The translations under genes and the position numbers were made by a program. Positions 35,689 through 45,453 of a stretch of 63,140 nucleotides of DNA are shown here, in pieces. The notes under the pieces were generated by a model. That model worked only from the letters and a program-made list of their open reading frames with translations, was not told the origin of the DNA and searched no databases. This stretch comes from Microcella alkaliphila. GTDB lineage: Bacteria > Actinomycetota > Actinomycetes > Actinomycetales > Microbacteriaceae. The first letter of the stretch is position 1. The number at the start of each line of letters is the position of its first letter. The stretch covers positions 1 to 63,140 of the forward strand of contig NZ_SGXT01000020.1 of the NCBI RefSeq assembly GCF_004216855.1, in the 5' to 3' direction.

Positions 35689-36039
35689 ATGGCACGCAAA
35701 GACATCGTCGGTCGCACCGGCGAACAGATCGCCGCCGACCACCTCGAGGCAGCCGGCTACCGCATCATCGACCGCAACTGGCGCTGTCGCGCCGGCGAGC
35801 TCGACATCGTCGCTGAACGCGACTGCACCGTCGTCTTCGTCGAGGTGAAGACGCGCAGCGGAACCGGCTACGGACATCCGCTGGAGTCGATCACCGCCCA
35901 CAAGCTCGCCCGCCTGCGACGGCTCGCCGCGGCCTGGTGCGCTGAGAACGGACCGGTTCATGCGATCCGGCTGGATGCGATCGCGGTCGTCACCGCGCCC
36001 GGCCAGACCCTCGTCGAACACGTCGAGCAGGTGGCGTGA
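35689..36039 (+). CDS. YraN family (UPF0102) endonuclease-like protein
   Basis: 116 residues from the ATG giving ARKDIVGRTGEQIAADHL. A restriction-nuclease-like fold is indicated by GELDIVAERDCTVVFVEVKTRS (D and E-x-K). Such proteins often stand next to rnhB and comM. Possible role in DNA processing or recombination, not proven. The 97 bp before it holds no gene. Overlaps comM (GTGA, or TGATG if comM uses the second start). Confidence 0.88.
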   Translation: MARKDIVGRTGEQIAADHLEAAGYRIIDRNWRCRAGELDIVAERDCTVVFVEVKTRSGTGYGHPLESITAHKLARLRRLAAAWCAENGPVHAIRLDAIAVVTAPGQTLVEHVEQVA

Positions 36040-37568
36040 TGCCGGTCGTCAGCACCCACGCCGTCGCGCTCAACGGCGTCGACGGGGCGCTCGTGCAGAT
36101 CGAGGCAGACCTCTCGTCGGGGCTTCCCGCGTTCGCCATCATCGGGCTGCCGGATGCCGCTCTCGGCGAGGCAAAAGACCGCGTGCGCTCGGCCGCGCTC
36201 AACTCAGGGGTCGAACTGCCGAACCGCCGCGTCACCGTCAACCTGTCGCCCGCGGCCGTACCGAAACACGGCTCGGGCTTCGACCTCGGCATCGCGGTCG
36301 CGGCGCTCGCAAGCGGCGGTACGGTACCGGCCGAGGCAATCGCCGAGACGGTGCACATCGGCGAGCTGGGCCTCGACGGCCGGTTGCGGCCCGTGCACGG
36401 TGTGTTGCCCGCGGTGTTGGCCGCCCAGCGCTCGGGGGCGCGCCGCGTCATCGTGCCGAGCGGCAACGCCGATGAGGCGTCGCTCGTGCCCGGCGTCGAT
36501 GTGGTGGCGCTGCCGTCGCTGCGGGCCGTGCTCGTTCACCATGGGGCCGAGCTCGACGACGTGCCGTGCGACGCCGTGCACCGACCGTCGGCCGAGACCG
36601 CCGTCGAGGGCGAGGCCGAGTTGTCCGACGTGGTGGGCCACCTCGACGCCGTGCAGGCGCTCGTCACGGCCGCAGCCGGTGGTCACCACGTGCTGATGCA
36701 CGGCCCGCCCGGTGCGGGCAAGACGATGCTCGCCACGCGCCTGCCGGCGATTCTGCCCGACCTCGACACGGAGGCGGCCATTGAGGTGTCGTCCGTGCGC
36801 TCGCTCTGCGGCGAGCCGGTGTCGACGCTCATCGTGCGCCCGCCCTTCCAAGCCCCGCACCACAGCGCGACGATGGCGTCGCTCGTCGGCGGGGGCAGCG
36901 GCATCGTGCGGCCGGGCGCCATCTCGCGGGCCGCGCACGGCGTGCTCTTTCTCGACGAGGCCCCCGAATTCTCGGCGAGCGTGCTCGACGCGCTGCGACA
37001 GCCCCTCGAGACCGGGTGGATCACGATCCACCGCGCCCGCACCGTCGCACGCTTTCCCGCGCAGTGTCAGCTGCTGTTGGCCGCCAACCCCTGCCCCTGC
37101 GGCAACGCCGGCACGGTCGACGACGAGTGCACCTGCACGCCGATCATGCGCCGCCGCTACCTGGGGCGGCTGTCGGGGCCGCTGCTTGACCGCATCGACG
37201 TGCAGTTCGGCGTGCGTCGCGTCTCGGCAGCCCACCTCACGGCTCCTGACCGAGACGGGCTCACGACGGCAGCGGCACGCGAGCTTGTTCGCTCGGCGCG
37301 CGGTGCCGCAGCCTCGCGCTGGGCGTCGCTGGGGGTCGACCTCAATAGTCAAGTGCCAGGTCCGGTGCTGCGGTCGCGAGAGTGGCGGCTGCCGTCCGCC
37401 GCGCGAGCGCCGCTTGACCGCGCGCTGGAGCGCGGGGCGCTCACCATGCGCGGCTACGACAGGGTGCTACGCCTCGCCTGGAGCGTCGCCGATCTCGAGG
37501 GGGCGACCTCGCCGGGTCTCGAGCATGTCGGCCGAGCCCTGTTCCTGCGCAAGGGGGTGCCCGCATGA
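36036..37568 (+). CDS. comM: ComM/YifB family Mg-chelatase-like AAA+ ATPase
   Basis: 510 residues. The N-terminal ChlI-type domain (about 1-170) is followed by the AAA+ core with Walker A GPPGAGKTMLATR, then FLDEAPEF (Walker B) and a C-terminal Mg-chelatase domain with the cysteine cluster CPCGNAG. ComM is a hexameric helicase that promotes branch migration in natural transformation. GTG 36036 or ATG 36039 are both possible starts. Next to dprA, which supports a transformation role. Confidence 0.93.
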   Translation: MMPVVSTHAVALNGVDGALVQIEADLSSGLPAFAIIGLPDAALGEAKDRVRSAALNSGVELPNRRVTVNLSPAAVPKHGSGFDLGIAVAALASGGTVPAEAIAETVHIGELGLDGRLRPVHGVLPAVLAAQRSGARRVIVPSGNADEASLVPGVDVVALPSLRAVLVHHGAELDDVPCDAVHRPSAETAVEGEAELSDVVGHLDAVQALVTAAAGGHHVLMHGPPGAGKTMLATRLPAILPDLDTEAAIEVSSVRSLCGEPVSTLIVRPPFQAPHHSATMASLVGGGSGIVRPGAISRAAHGVLFLDEAPEFSASVLDALRQPLETGWITIHRARTVARFPAQCQLLLAANPCPCGNAGTVDDECTCTPIMRRRYLGRLSGPLLDRIDVQFGVRRVSAAHLTAPDRDGLTTAAARELVRSARGAAASRWASLGVDLNSQVPGPVLRSREWRLPSAARAPLDRALERGALTMRGYDRVLRLAWSVADLEGATSPGLEHVGRALFLRKGVPA

Positions 37569-38911
37569 GTGGGGGAGCGTGGCGCATTCCCGACGCCCGA
37601 CTCGACGCACTGCTGGAGGGGGTGGGGCGGCCCGTTGGCAGCGCTGATGAGCGCGACGACCTGATCGCACGAGCCCTCTGGCACGTGGTTGCTGAACCCG
37701 GCGACGCGGCGGTGGGTGCGCTTGCCGATGGTGCGGGGCTCGCCCCGTCCGCCCGAGCGCTGGTTGACGGCGCCGACCCCGGCGCACTTATGCGGCTGTC
37801 GCGGGGTGACCTCAGCGCCGAAGCCGCAGCGACTGCGCTGCGCCGCTGGACACCACGGTTGCGAGCCGACGACGTCGTGCGTGCGCTTGAGATTGCTGCG
37901 CGGGTGGACGCCCGGATGCTCGCCCCCGACGACGACGCCTGGCCCGACGACCTCGCCATCCTCGGCCCCCACCGTCCCCACCTGCTGTGGGTGCGCGGCA
38001 ACGCCGAGCTACTGCGTGGGCCCGGCGTGGCCCTCGTCGGCGCCCGCGCCGCCACCGGCTACGGCGAGCACGTCGCCATGGAGCTTGCGGCGGGGCTCTG
38101 CTCTCGCGACATCGTCGTGGTCTCGGGTGGCGCCTACGGCATCGATGGGGCGGCCCACCGCGCGGCCCTCGCCGGGCAGGGAGACACCATCGCCGTGCTC
38201 GCCGGCGGGGCCGACCGGCTCTACCCCAGCGGGCACGACGCGCTTCTTCGGCGCATCATCGAGCGCGGCGCCGTCGTCAGCGAGACACCGGCGGGCACCC
38301 CACCGACCCGCTGGCGATTCCTGCAGCGCAACCGCTTAATCGCGGCGCTGAGCGAAGCGGTCGTGGTCGTCGAGGCAGGGCACCGCTCGGGCGCGTTGAA
38401 CACCGCGCATCACGCGGCGACCGCCGGCATTCCGCTCGGCATCGTGCCGGGCCCGATCACCTCGGCCGCAAGCGCGGGATGTCACCGCTTGCTGCGCGAG
38501 GCCGCGGCGCAGTGCATCACGTCCATCGGCGACATCATCGAGCTTGCATTCGGCGGCCTCGAACAGGGAACCGACGACGCCCGACTGAGGTTCGACGCGG
38601 TCGACATTGGGGGAGCGGGCACTAACCGTGCAGCACGGAAGGAAGCGGCCGGCGGACGCCACGAGCGCGGCGGCGGGTCGTCGGCAACCCGGGTCGCCGA
38701 CGCGCTGCGGCCGCGCCGCTGGCAGAGCGTCGACGAGTTGGCCCGCGCATCCGGGCTCTCCGTCGCCGACGTGCAGGCCGCACTCGGGCTGCTGCAGTTC
38801 GACGACCGTGCCGTCGAAAGCGAGAGCGGTCACTGGAGACGACCATCGCCGAAACAGCAGGGGCACACGCCTGAAACGCCGTCACCCAAGGGGGGTAGCA
38901 TGCGCGCATGA
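37565..38911 (+). CDS. dprA: DNA-processing protein DprA
   Basis: 448 residues. Rossmann-like core with the signature GGAYGIDGAAHRAAL and LAGGADRLYPSGH, then RNRLIAALSEAVVVVEAG. A C-terminal winged helix (about 375-430, RWQSVDELARASGLSVADVQAAL) is present. DprA loads RecA on incoming single-stranded DNA. The N-terminal 130 residues are a typical helical domain. ATGA overlaps at both ends couple it to comM and to the phosphoesterase. Confidence 0.93.
   Translation: MSGGAWRIPDARLDALLEGVGRPVGSADERDDLIARALWHVVAEPGDAAVGALADGAGLAPSARALVDGADPGALMRLSRGDLSAEAAATALRRWTPRLRADDVVRALEIAARVDARMLAPDDDAWPDDLAILGPHRPHLLWVRGNAELLRGPGVALVGARAATGYGEHVAMELAAGLCSRDIVVVSGGAYGIDGAAHRAALAGQGDTIAVLAGGADRLYPSGHDALLRRIIERGAVVSETPAGTPPTRWRFLQRNRLIAALSEAVVVVEAGHRSGALNTAHHAATAGIPLGIVPGPITSAASAGCHRLLREAAAQCITSIGDIIELAFGGLEQGTDDARLRFDAVDIGGAGTNRAARKEAAGGRHERGGGSSATRVADALRPRRWQSVDELARASGLSVADVQAALGLLQFDDRAVESESGHWRRPSPKQQGHTPETPSPKGGSMRA
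38896..38901 (+). promoter_or_regulatory. Possible -10 element for the phosphoesterase gene
   Basis: TAGCAT, six bases, then ATG at 38908, inside the end of dprA. It could give a leaderless second transcript. Confidence 0.3.
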
Positions 38912-39843
38912 CCCAGCTCGGCCAGTACCCGCCCCCGTTGCGCACGATCATCCACCTCTCCGACACCCACCTGCTGGGGGAGGGTCGCGAGCTGTACGGC
39001 AAAGTACCGGTCGAACAGCGGCTGCAGACCGCGCTCGAGCGCATCGAACGCAGCGCAATCGCGCCCGACGCGTTCGTCTTCACCGGCGACCTCACCGACC
39101 TCGGCGAGGCTGACGGGTACCGGCGTCTGCGTGCCGCCGTCGAGCCCGTCATCGAGCGCATGGGCGCCGAACTCATCTGGGTCATGGGAAACCACGACGA
39201 CCGCGGCCACTACTCCTCGTTACTGTTCGACCTCGAGCCGAGCGACGCCCCCCAAGACCGCGTGTACGACCTCCGTGGCCTGCGGGTCATCTCGCTCGAC
39301 ACGACCGTTCCCGGGTACCACCACGGTGAGCTCGAGCAGAGCCAGCTTGAGTGGCTGCGCGCACAACTCGCGACGCCGGCACCGCTCGGCAGCATCCTCG
39401 CTGTGCACCACCCGCCCGTCCCCACGCCGCTCGAAGTGATGTCGGTGCTTGAGTTGCACGACCAGCCGGCCCTCGCCGCCGTCCTGGAGGGAAGCGACGT
39501 GCGCGCGATCCTCGGCGGCCACCTGCACTACTCGACCCACGGAACCTTCGGGAAAATCCCGGTGCACGTCGCATCCGCCACCTGCTACACCCTCGATCTC
39601 GGCGCCGACCGCGATCGCCTGCTCTCAGGCGTCGACGGTGGCCAGTCGTTCGACGTGATCTCGGTGTACGAGCATGCGATCGTCTCGTCCACCATTCCCG
39701 TCACCCCCGGCCCCGAGGTCACCGGGTTCGCCTCGACCTTCCGTCCGATGATCGAAGGCATGACCCCCGAGCAGCGACTCGAGCAGCTGTCGAGCAAGAG
39801 CTCGCACCTCAACATGAATGAGGCCGCCGCGAGCGACGTGTAA
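38908..39843 (+). CDS. Calcineurin-like metallophosphoesterase
   Basis: 311 residues. The five metal-binding blocks are plain: IHLSDTHL, FTGDLTDLGEADGYRRL, MGNHDDRGHY, AVHHPPVP and ILGGHLHYSTHG. This order fits cyclic-nucleotide phosphodiesterases and GpdQ-like glycerophosphodiesterases. The substrate is not deducible. Overlaps dprA by 4 bp (ATGA). Converges on marR with 3 bp between stops. Confidence 0.9.
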   Translation: MTQLGQYPPPLRTIIHLSDTHLLGEGRELYGKVPVEQRLQTALERIERSAIAPDAFVFTGDLTDLGEADGYRRLRAAVEPVIERMGAELIWVMGNHDDRGHYSSLLFDLEPSDAPQDRVYDLRGLRVISLDTTVPGYHHGELEQSQLEWLRAQLATPAPLGSILAVHHPPVPTPLEVMSVLELHDQPALAAVLEGSDVRAILGGHLHYSTHGTFGKIPVHVASATCYTLDLGADRDRLLSGVDGGQSFDVISVYEHAIVSSTIPVTPGPEVTGFASTFRPMIEGMTPEQRLEQLSSKSSHLNMNEAAASDV

Positions 39844-39846
39844 CGC

Positions 39847-40392
39847 TTAGCGGCCCGCAGCTTCCGGCGCGTGAGGGGCGCCGAGACGAGCACTGTGGCC
39901 GCGGTACGTCTCGACGACGCGAGAGAGATACCGCGTAATCACCCGCTGGTCGTGCTCGTCGAAGTCGTCGAGCACCGCGTCGACCGCGCCGATCATCGGC
40001 ATGAGCAACCCCATCGCCCTCTGGCGGGACTCGGGGCGCGCCTCGACGAGGACGCTGCGCCGATCGTCCGGGTTCGCCCTTCGGCGTACGTGACCGACCG
40101 CTTCGAGGCGATCGATGGCCGTTGTCATCGCGGCTGTCGACAGCCCGACCCGCTTCGCAAGCGCGCTCGGCGATAACGGCCCCGCCATGATCAGGTGCTG
40201 CATGGCGTCGAGATCGGTCAGATTGACCTCCAGCCGGTGGGCAAGGGCAGCGGCGAAGTCGTCGGAGACGTCAAGCAGGTCGCGCAGCGACTGCGTCGCC
40301 GGGCGCGCAGGGGGTCGTCCTAATTCGCGACCCTGAGCATCCGGTGAATGCGTTTGCACGCGCTCGAGTCTACGCGCTATGTTTTCGAACAT
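39847..40392 (-). CDS. MarR family transcriptional regulator
   Basis: 181 residues with the winged helix at about 65-125: DLDAMQHLIMAGPLSPSALAKR, then the recognition helix LSTAAMTTAIDRL and wing RRANPDDRRSVLVE (the D-x-R-R motif). A 50-residue basic tail precedes it. Divergent from the MMPL transporter across 60 bp that contain a perfect palindrome directly before its own ATG, so it probably represses both itself and the exporter. Confidence 0.9.
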   Translation of the reverse strand: MFENIARRLERVQTHSPDAQGRELGRPPARPATQSLRDLLDVSDDFAAALAHRLEVNLTDLDAMQHLIMAGPLSPSALAKRVGLSTAAMTTAIDRLEAVGHVRRRANPDDRRSVLVEARPESRQRAMGLLMPMIGAVDAVLDDFDEHDQRVITRYLSRVVETYRGHSARLGAPHAPEAAGR

Positions 40393-40396
40393 CTAG

Positions 40397-40415
40397 TAGT
40401 TCGATCATCGAACTA
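40397..40415. promoter_or_regulatory. MarR operator palindrome between marR and MMPL genes
   Basis: TAGTTCGATCATCGAACTA is a perfect inverted repeat of 9-bp arms around one central base. It sits 5 bp before the marR ATG and about 38 bp before the MMPL gene, an ideal place to block both promoters. Palindromes of 16-20 bp are the normal target of MarR dimers. Confidence 0.75.
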
Positions 40416-40452
40416 AACCCGATCCGTCGTTCTTGCCCGCGGAAGGCCGCGC

Positions 40453-42630
40453 GTGTCCGCCTACCTCCGCCTCATCACCTCGAAGGCCACCTCGTGGCTC
40501 GTTCTGCTCGCCACCGTTCTCGGAGCCGGCGCGCTGATCGCGCTGTCAGGGCAGGAAGAAAACGACGCCGCGCCGCCCGTCGGCTTGCCCGACAGTGCCG
40601 AGTCGGTGCAGGTGCAACAGCTGCAAGAGCAGTTCCCCTCCGCGGACGGAACAAGCGCGATCCTCGTCGTCGCCGCCGAGACCGGCACCCTCACCGACGA
40701 GCAGCTCGCCACTCTCGGCGACAACTCCGCCGAGCTGGCGCAGATCGCCGACGTCGAGTTCCTGCCCCCGCCGATCGTCAGCGACGACGCGACCGTCGCC
40801 TTCGTCGTCGTGCCGCTCGACCCGATCACGAGCGTGAGCGAGCGTGCCGAGCGCGCGGATGAGTTGCGCGCGGCGGCGTCCGCCGACCTCGCCGGCGCCA
40901 CCGTCTACCTCACGGGCGCGGAGGGCTTTGAGGTCGACCTCGCCGCTGTCTTCGAGGGTGCCAACGTCACCCTGCTCGGCACGACCGTACTCGTCGTCGC
41001 CGTGCTGTTGATCCTCACGTACCGCAGCCCCTGGCTGTGGCTTGTCCCGCTCGCCGTCGTCGGGCTCGGCGACCAGGTTGCGGGCACGATCGCACGCCTG
41101 GTGGCTGGCGCCGTCGGCGTTGAACTCGACGCGAGCGTCACCGGCATCCTGTCGGTGCTGGTCTTCGGCGCGGCGACGAACTACGCGCTGCTGTTGATCG
41201 CGCGCTACCGGGATGAACTGCGGCTGTTCGAGGACCGCCGCGAGGCTATGCGCCGCGCGGTGCGGGGTACGGCGCCCGCCATCCTCGCCTCCGGTGGCAC
41301 CGTCGCGCTCGCGCTCGCGACCCTCCTGTTTGCCGAGCTGTCGGGAAACCGAGCGCTCGGTCTCGCTGGCGCGATCGGCATCGTCGTCGCCATGTTCTTC
41401 GGGCTCGTCGTCTTGCCGGCGGCGCTCGTGTTGTTCAGTCGAGGCCTGTTTTGGCCCTTCGTCCCGCGCTACGGCGCGCCCGACTTCGTCGCGAAGAGCC
41501 CCTGGGGGCGCCTCGGCCGCCGGGTCAGCCGTCGCCCCGTCATTGTTGCCACCGTGGGCTTCCTCGCCCTCGCCGGCTTTGCGGCGGGTCTCGTGGGCGC
41601 GAACGTCGGCCTATCGCAGAACGAGCGCTTCATCGAGAAGCCGGAAGCCGTCGTCGGCCAGGAGGTGCTCGCCGATGCGTTCTCAGCCGGTTCGACCTCG
41701 CCGGCCGCGGTGATCGTGCCGAGCGATGAGGCCGCGGAAACCCTCGCCGCTTTGCTTGCGCTCGACGGCGTCGACTCGGGCGAGGTGGGCGAGTCGACCG
41801 ACGAGTGGACCCAGCTCGACGTCACGATCGATGCCGATCCTGAGAGTGCTGCCGCCTTCGACACCATTGAACGGATGCGCGCCTCCCTCGACGACGTCGG
41901 TACCGGCCAAGCGCTCGTCGGCGGCATCGATGCCCAGGCGCTGGATGCCGCCAACGCTCAAGAACGCGACCAGGCGATCGTGATCCCGCTCATCCTCGTG
42001 CTGGTCTTCATTGTGCTCGTGATCCTGCTGCGCGCCCTGCTCGCCCCGCTGCTGCTCCTCGGAGCCGTCGTCGCGAGCTACTTCTCGGCCGTTGGCATCG
42101 GGTGGATCCTCTTCCAGACCGTCTTCGGCTTCCCCGCCATTGACACGACGGTGCTGCTGTTCAGCTTCCTGTTCCTCGTCGCGCTCGGCATCGACTACTC
42201 GATCTTCCTCGTGACGCGGGCGCAGGAGGAGGCTGAGCGGCTCGGAATCAAGGAGGGCATGATCCGTGCGCTCGCCGCGACGGGCGCCGTCATCACGAGT
42301 GCGGGTATCCTCCTCGCCGCCGTGTTCGCGGTGCTCGGAGTACTGCCGCTCATCACGCTCACCCAGATCGGCATCATCGTCTGCATCGGCGTGCTCATCG
42401 ACACGCTGCTCGTGCGCACCGTCATCGTGCCGGCCTTCGCATTCATCGCGGGCGACCGGTTCTTCTGGCCGCGAAAGCCCCGCGTGACGATCGCGGACGC
42501 GGAGGCCCGCGGCCTCACCGCGCAGCAGATGACAACCGTGGTGAACCCTTCCGACGGCGGCGACGCCGAACCGGAGCTGGTGGGCGCGGGCGCGCCGGAC
42601 GGCGGCGGCGGCGGCGAACGCGCATCCTGA
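40453..42630 (+). CDS. MMPL/RND family exporter
   Basis: 725 residues, 12 membrane segments arranged as two repeats of one plus five, each with an external loop of 130-150 residues (about 40-175 and 385-520). The motif [18 protein letters not shown] in the first half and [20 protein letters not shown] in the second are typical of MMPL proteins, which export lipids or drugs using the proton gradient. GTG start with GGAAGG. Control by the divergent MarR protein suggests induction by a toxic compound. Confidence 0.92.
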   Translation: MSAYLRLITSKATSWLVLLATVLGAGALIALSGQEENDAAPPVGLPDSAESVQVQQLQEQFPSADGTSAILVVAAETGTLTDEQLATLGDNSAELAQIADVEFLPPPIVSDDATVAFVVVPLDPITSVSERAERADELRAAASADLAGATVYLTGAEGFEVDLAAVFEGANVTLLGTTVLVVAVLLILTYRSPWLWLVPLAVVGLGDQVAGTIARLVAGAVGVELDASVTGILSVLVFGAATNYALLLIARYRDELRLFEDRREAMRRAVRGTAPAILASGGTVALALATLLFAELSGNRALGLAGAIGIVVAMFFGLVVLPAALVLFSRGLFWPFVPRYGAPDFVAKSPWGRLGRRVSRRPVIVATVGFLALAGFAAGLVGANVGLSQNERFIEKPEAVVGQEVLADAFSAGSTSPAAVIVPSDEAAETLAALLALDGVDSGEVGESTDEWTQLDVTIDADPESAAAFDTIERMRASLDDVGTGQALVGGIDAQALDAANAQERDQAIVIPLILVLVFIVLVILLRALLAPLLLLGAVVASYFSAVGIGWILFQTVFGFPAIDTTVLLFSFLFLVALGIDYSIFLVTRAQEEAERLGIKEGMIRALAATGAVITSAGILLAAVFAVLGVLPLITLTQIGIIVCIGVLIDTLLVRTVIVPAFAFIAGDRFFWPRKPRVTIADAEARGLTAQQMTTVVNPSDGGDAEPELVGAGAPDGGGGGERAS

Positions 42631-42634
42631 AGGG

Positions 42635-43561
42635 GTGCACGCGGCCACGACTGAGCTGAGCGAGGCGATCGACGCCTACCTCCGCGCGGTCGCGCTCGAA
42701 CGCGGAGCCTCGCCGCACACCCTGCGGGCCTACGCGGCAGACCTGCGCACCCTCGCCGAATTCGTCGAGGAGTCGGGAGCCGAGGCAGACCCGGCGCTTC
42801 TCGACCTCGAACTGTTGCGCGAGTGGGCCTGGCATCAGCGGGATGCGGGACTCGCGACGGCAACGCTGGCCAGACGCACGTCGACCGTGCGCGGCTTCAC
42901 CGCGTGGCTTGCGCGGACCGGACGCGCCGCCGCCGACCCCGGTGTTCGGCTGCGGGCACCCCGGCCTGACCGCTCCCTGCCGCGGGTGCTCACGCGCACG
43001 CAGGTCGACGAACTGCTCGCCGGTCTCGCCGACCGTGCCGCCACGGGCGACCCGAACGCTCTGCGCGATTTCGCCGTCGTCGAGGTGCTCTACGCGAGCG
43101 CGCTGCGCGTGAGCGAACTCGTGGGGCTCGACCTCGACTCGATCGACGACGGGCGGCGCACACTGCGGGTGCTCGGCAAAGGTGCGAAAGAACGTGTGGT
43201 GCCGTACGGCCTCCCCGCCTCGCGCGCGCTGGCCACCTACCTCGACCGCGGGCGCCCCGCGCTCGCGTCGGGCGGGCAGGCAGAGGCGGCGCTCTTTCTG
43301 GGCGCCCGCGGCAAACGCCTGTCGACGCGGGCGGTCTACACGCTCGTCGCCTCCCTGCTCGCGGACCTTCCCGGTTCGGGGCCCGCCGGCCCGCACGCGT
43401 TCCGGCACTCAGCCGCGACCCACCTGCTCGACGGCGGGGCCGACCTTCGCGCGGTGCAGGAACTGCTCGGGCACGCGAGCCTCGGCACCACGCAGATCTA
43501 CACGCACGTGAGCGCCGAGCGGCTCGCCGCCGCCTACCGCACTGCCCACCCGCGCGCATAG
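42635..43561 (+). CDS. xerC: Tyrosine recombinase XerC
   Basis: 308 residues with an N-terminal core-binding domain (about 8-95) and the catalytic residues Arg158, Lys182, His254, Arg257, His280 and Tyr289. With XerD it resolves chromosome dimers at dif. GTG start close after the MMPL stop (AAGGG overlapping). Its place ahead of the M23 gene and rpsB is usual in actinobacteria, which argues it is the housekeeping XerC and not a mobile-element integrase. Confidence 0.94.
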   Translation: MHAATTELSEAIDAYLRAVALERGASPHTLRAYAADLRTLAEFVEESGAEADPALLDLELLREWAWHQRDAGLATATLARRTSTVRGFTAWLARTGRAAADPGVRLRAPRPDRSLPRVLTRTQVDELLAGLADRAATGDPNALRDFAVVEVLYASALRVSELVGLDLDSIDDGRRTLRVLGKGAKERVVPYGLPASRALATYLDRGRPALASGGQAEAALFLGARGKRLSTRAVYTLVASLLADLPGSGPAGPHAFRHSAATHLLDGGADLRAVQELLGHASLGTTQIYTHVSAERLAAAYRTAHPRA

Positions 43562-43589
43562 TTGCCCGCCGCGCCGCCCCCTCGCGCGG

Positions 43590-44129
43590 TTACTCGCCGT
43601 GCGTGCTGAGCGGAAGGAGGACGGCTCGCCGCAGGCCGCCGAGGTACAGCAGCGGAGACACGTACTCACCGTCGACGCGCACGCCCAGGTGCACACACGG
43701 CGTCGCCGCGCAGTGTCCGGCCTGCAGCAGGCCGATCTCGTCGCCGGCGCGAACGGCGTCGCCCACCTGCACGCTCGGCTCGACCGGCTCAACCGTGACC
43801 AGCAGGTTGCCGCTGCGCACGGTCACCACCGGCCGATCGACCACCGTGCCGGCGAAGTGCACGACCCCGTGGGTCGCCGCCCGCACGACAGCGCCCGCGC
43901 CCGGGGCTGCGAGGTCCACCCCGCGGTGCCCCGCCGCGTACGGCGTCGGTGGCGCTGCGAACGGCCGCACGACGGTGCGCACGCCGTCGACGGGCCACGC
44001 CCAGTCGGGATGCGCGCGGGAGGCGCCCCCGTCGATGACGGGAGCGGCGCTCGTCGGCGCCGCGAGCATCCCGAACGCGATCGCGAGCAGGATCGCGACC
44101 GACATGGGCGAGAAAGGACGGCGGCGCAC
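43590..44129 (-). CDS. Secreted M23-like peptidase, active site possibly incomplete
   Basis: About 180 residues from a GTG at 44129 (an ATG at 44105 or the longer ORF from 44198 are alternatives). A signal peptide (VRRRPFSP, then a hydrophobic stretch, cleaved near SAAPV) is followed by a LytM domain. The first zinc motif GHRGVDL is present, but the HxH motif reads CVHLG, so the second His is replaced. Such proteins, always next to rpsB in this group, may activate amidases as EnvC does instead of cutting murein. Convergent with xerC. Confidence 0.8.
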   Translation of the reverse strand: MRRRPFSPMSVAILLAIAFGMLAAPTSAAPVIDGGASRAHPDWAWPVDGVRTVVRPFAAPPTPYAAGHRGVDLAAPGAGAVVRAATHGVVHFAGTVVDRPVVTVRSGNLLVTVEPVEPSVQVGDAVRAGDEIGLLQAGHCAATPCVHLGVRVDGEYVSPLLYLGGLRRAVLLPLSTHGE

Positions 44130-44232
44130 AGCCCCACACTGCCTGGGGAGGGCACCCGGCGGGGTAATCGCGGCGCGGGTCGGGGACAACGCCACCACCC
44201 GGCAACCCGTGGGGGAGGGGGCTCCGCGGTGC

Positions 44233-44417
44233 TAGAGTATGACTAGCAGTCGCTTCGGCGGCTGACTTCGCGTGTCCGAATGCGGCGCACATCCCCATCA
44301 GTCCTGCACCGCCCGGGAAACCGGGCAACACCCGTGCGGGTGGGGACAGCGCCCGGGCACCAGGGCCCCGACCGACCGGCTCGGGGCGACAACTGAGAAC
44401 ACAGAAGGAGTACGGCC
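44233..44417 (+). promoter_or_regulatory. Structured leader of rpsB
   Basis: A -10-like TAGAGT at 44233 is followed by about 175 bases with strong local hairpins: AGTCGC-TTCG-GCGGCT (44248-44263, UUCG tetraloop), GCCCGG-GAAA-CCGGGC (44311-44326, GNRA tetraloop) and GCCCCGA/TCGGGGC (44365-44387). The S2 ribosome site GAAGGAG comes right after. Such folding suggests feedback control by S2 or a similar protein. No match to a named family is claimed. Confidence 0.55.
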
Positions 44418-45425
44418 ATGGCCGTCGTCACCATTCGCCAGCTGCTCGACAGCGGCGTGCACTTCGGGCACCAGACCCGCCGCTGGAACCCGAAAGTCAA
44501 GCGCTTCATCCTGACCGAGCGCTCGGGCATCCACATCATCGACCTGCAGCAGTCGCTCGCCTACATCGACAAGGCCTACGACTTCGCCAAGCAGACCGTC
44601 GCCCACGGCGGCACGATCCTCTTCGTCGGCACGAAGAAGCAGGCGCAGGAGTCGATTGCCGAGCAGGCGACCCGCGTCGGCCAGCCCTACGTCAACCAGC
44701 GCTGGCTGGGTGGCCTCCTCACCAACTTCCAGACCGTCTCCAAGCGCCTGCAGCGCATGAAGGAGCTGGAAGAGATCGACTTCGACGACACGACCAAGGG
44801 CTTCACCAAGAAGGAGCTCTTGATCAAGAAGCGCGAGCTCGACAAGCTGCACAAGTCGCTCGGCGGTATCCGCAACCTCACCAAGACCCCGAGCGCCATC
44901 TGGGTTGTCGACCCCAAGCGCGAGCACCTCGCCGTTGACGAGGCCAAGAAGCTTGGCATCCCCGTGATCGGCATCCTTGACACGAACGCCGACCCCGACG
45001 AGCTCGCCTACCCGATTCCGGGTAACGACGACGCGATCCGCTCGGTCGCGCTGCTGACGCGCATCATCGCCGACGCCGCCGCCGAGGGCCTCATCCAGCG
45101 CCACCAGGCGCCCGAGGCCGAGGGCAACGTGTCGGCCGTCGAGCCGATGGCCGAGTGGGAGCGCGAGCTGCTCGAGGCCGGCCAGGCTGACGAGGCCGCC
45201 GCGGCCGAGAAGCCCGCCGCCGAGGAGGCACACGCTGCTGCGGAAGCCCCGGCTGCTGAGGAAGCCCCCGCCGAAGAGGCTGCCGTTGAGGAAGCCCCCG
45301 CCGCTGAGGAGGCCCCCGCCGAGAAGCCCGCCAAGAAGGCTCCGGCGAAGAAGGCCCCCGCGAAGAAGGCTGCCGCAAAGACGACCGAGGCTGACGCTTC
45401 GGACGCGGCGCCCGAGTCCGAGTAA
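44418..45425 (+). CDS. rpsB: 30S ribosomal protein S2 with long Ala/Glu/Lys tail
   Basis: 335 residues; the S2 core (about 1-250, [20 protein letters not shown]) is normal. The last 85 or so residues form a low-complexity tail of EEAPA and KKAPAK repeats, longer than the usual 230-300 residue protein. S2 enters late in 30S assembly. Followed by tsf after 28 bp; an operon rpsB-tsf ends at the terminator at 46295. Confidence 0.95.
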   Translation: MAVVTIRQLLDSGVHFGHQTRRWNPKVKRFILTERSGIHIIDLQQSLAYIDKAYDFAKQTVAHGGTILFVGTKKQAQESIAEQATRVGQPYVNQRWLGGLLTNFQTVSKRLQRMKELEEIDFDDTTKGFTKKELLIKKRELDKLHKSLGGIRNLTKTPSAIWVVDPKREHLAVDEAKKLGIPVIGILDTNADPDELAYPIPGNDDAIRSVALLTRIIADAAAEGLIQRHQAPEAEGNVSAVEPMAEWERELLEAGQADEAAAAEKPAAEEAHAAAEAPAAEEAPAEEAAVEEAPAAEEAPAEKPAKKAPAKKAPAKKAAAKTTEADASDAAPESE

Positions 45426-45453
45426 CGACCGACCCCTTTAGGAGACACATTCC

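Noticed and set aside
42635-43561. Tyrosine recombinase as a sign of an integrated element
   Set aside because: Gene order and sequence fit housekeeping XerC; no attachment repeats or phage genes nearby.
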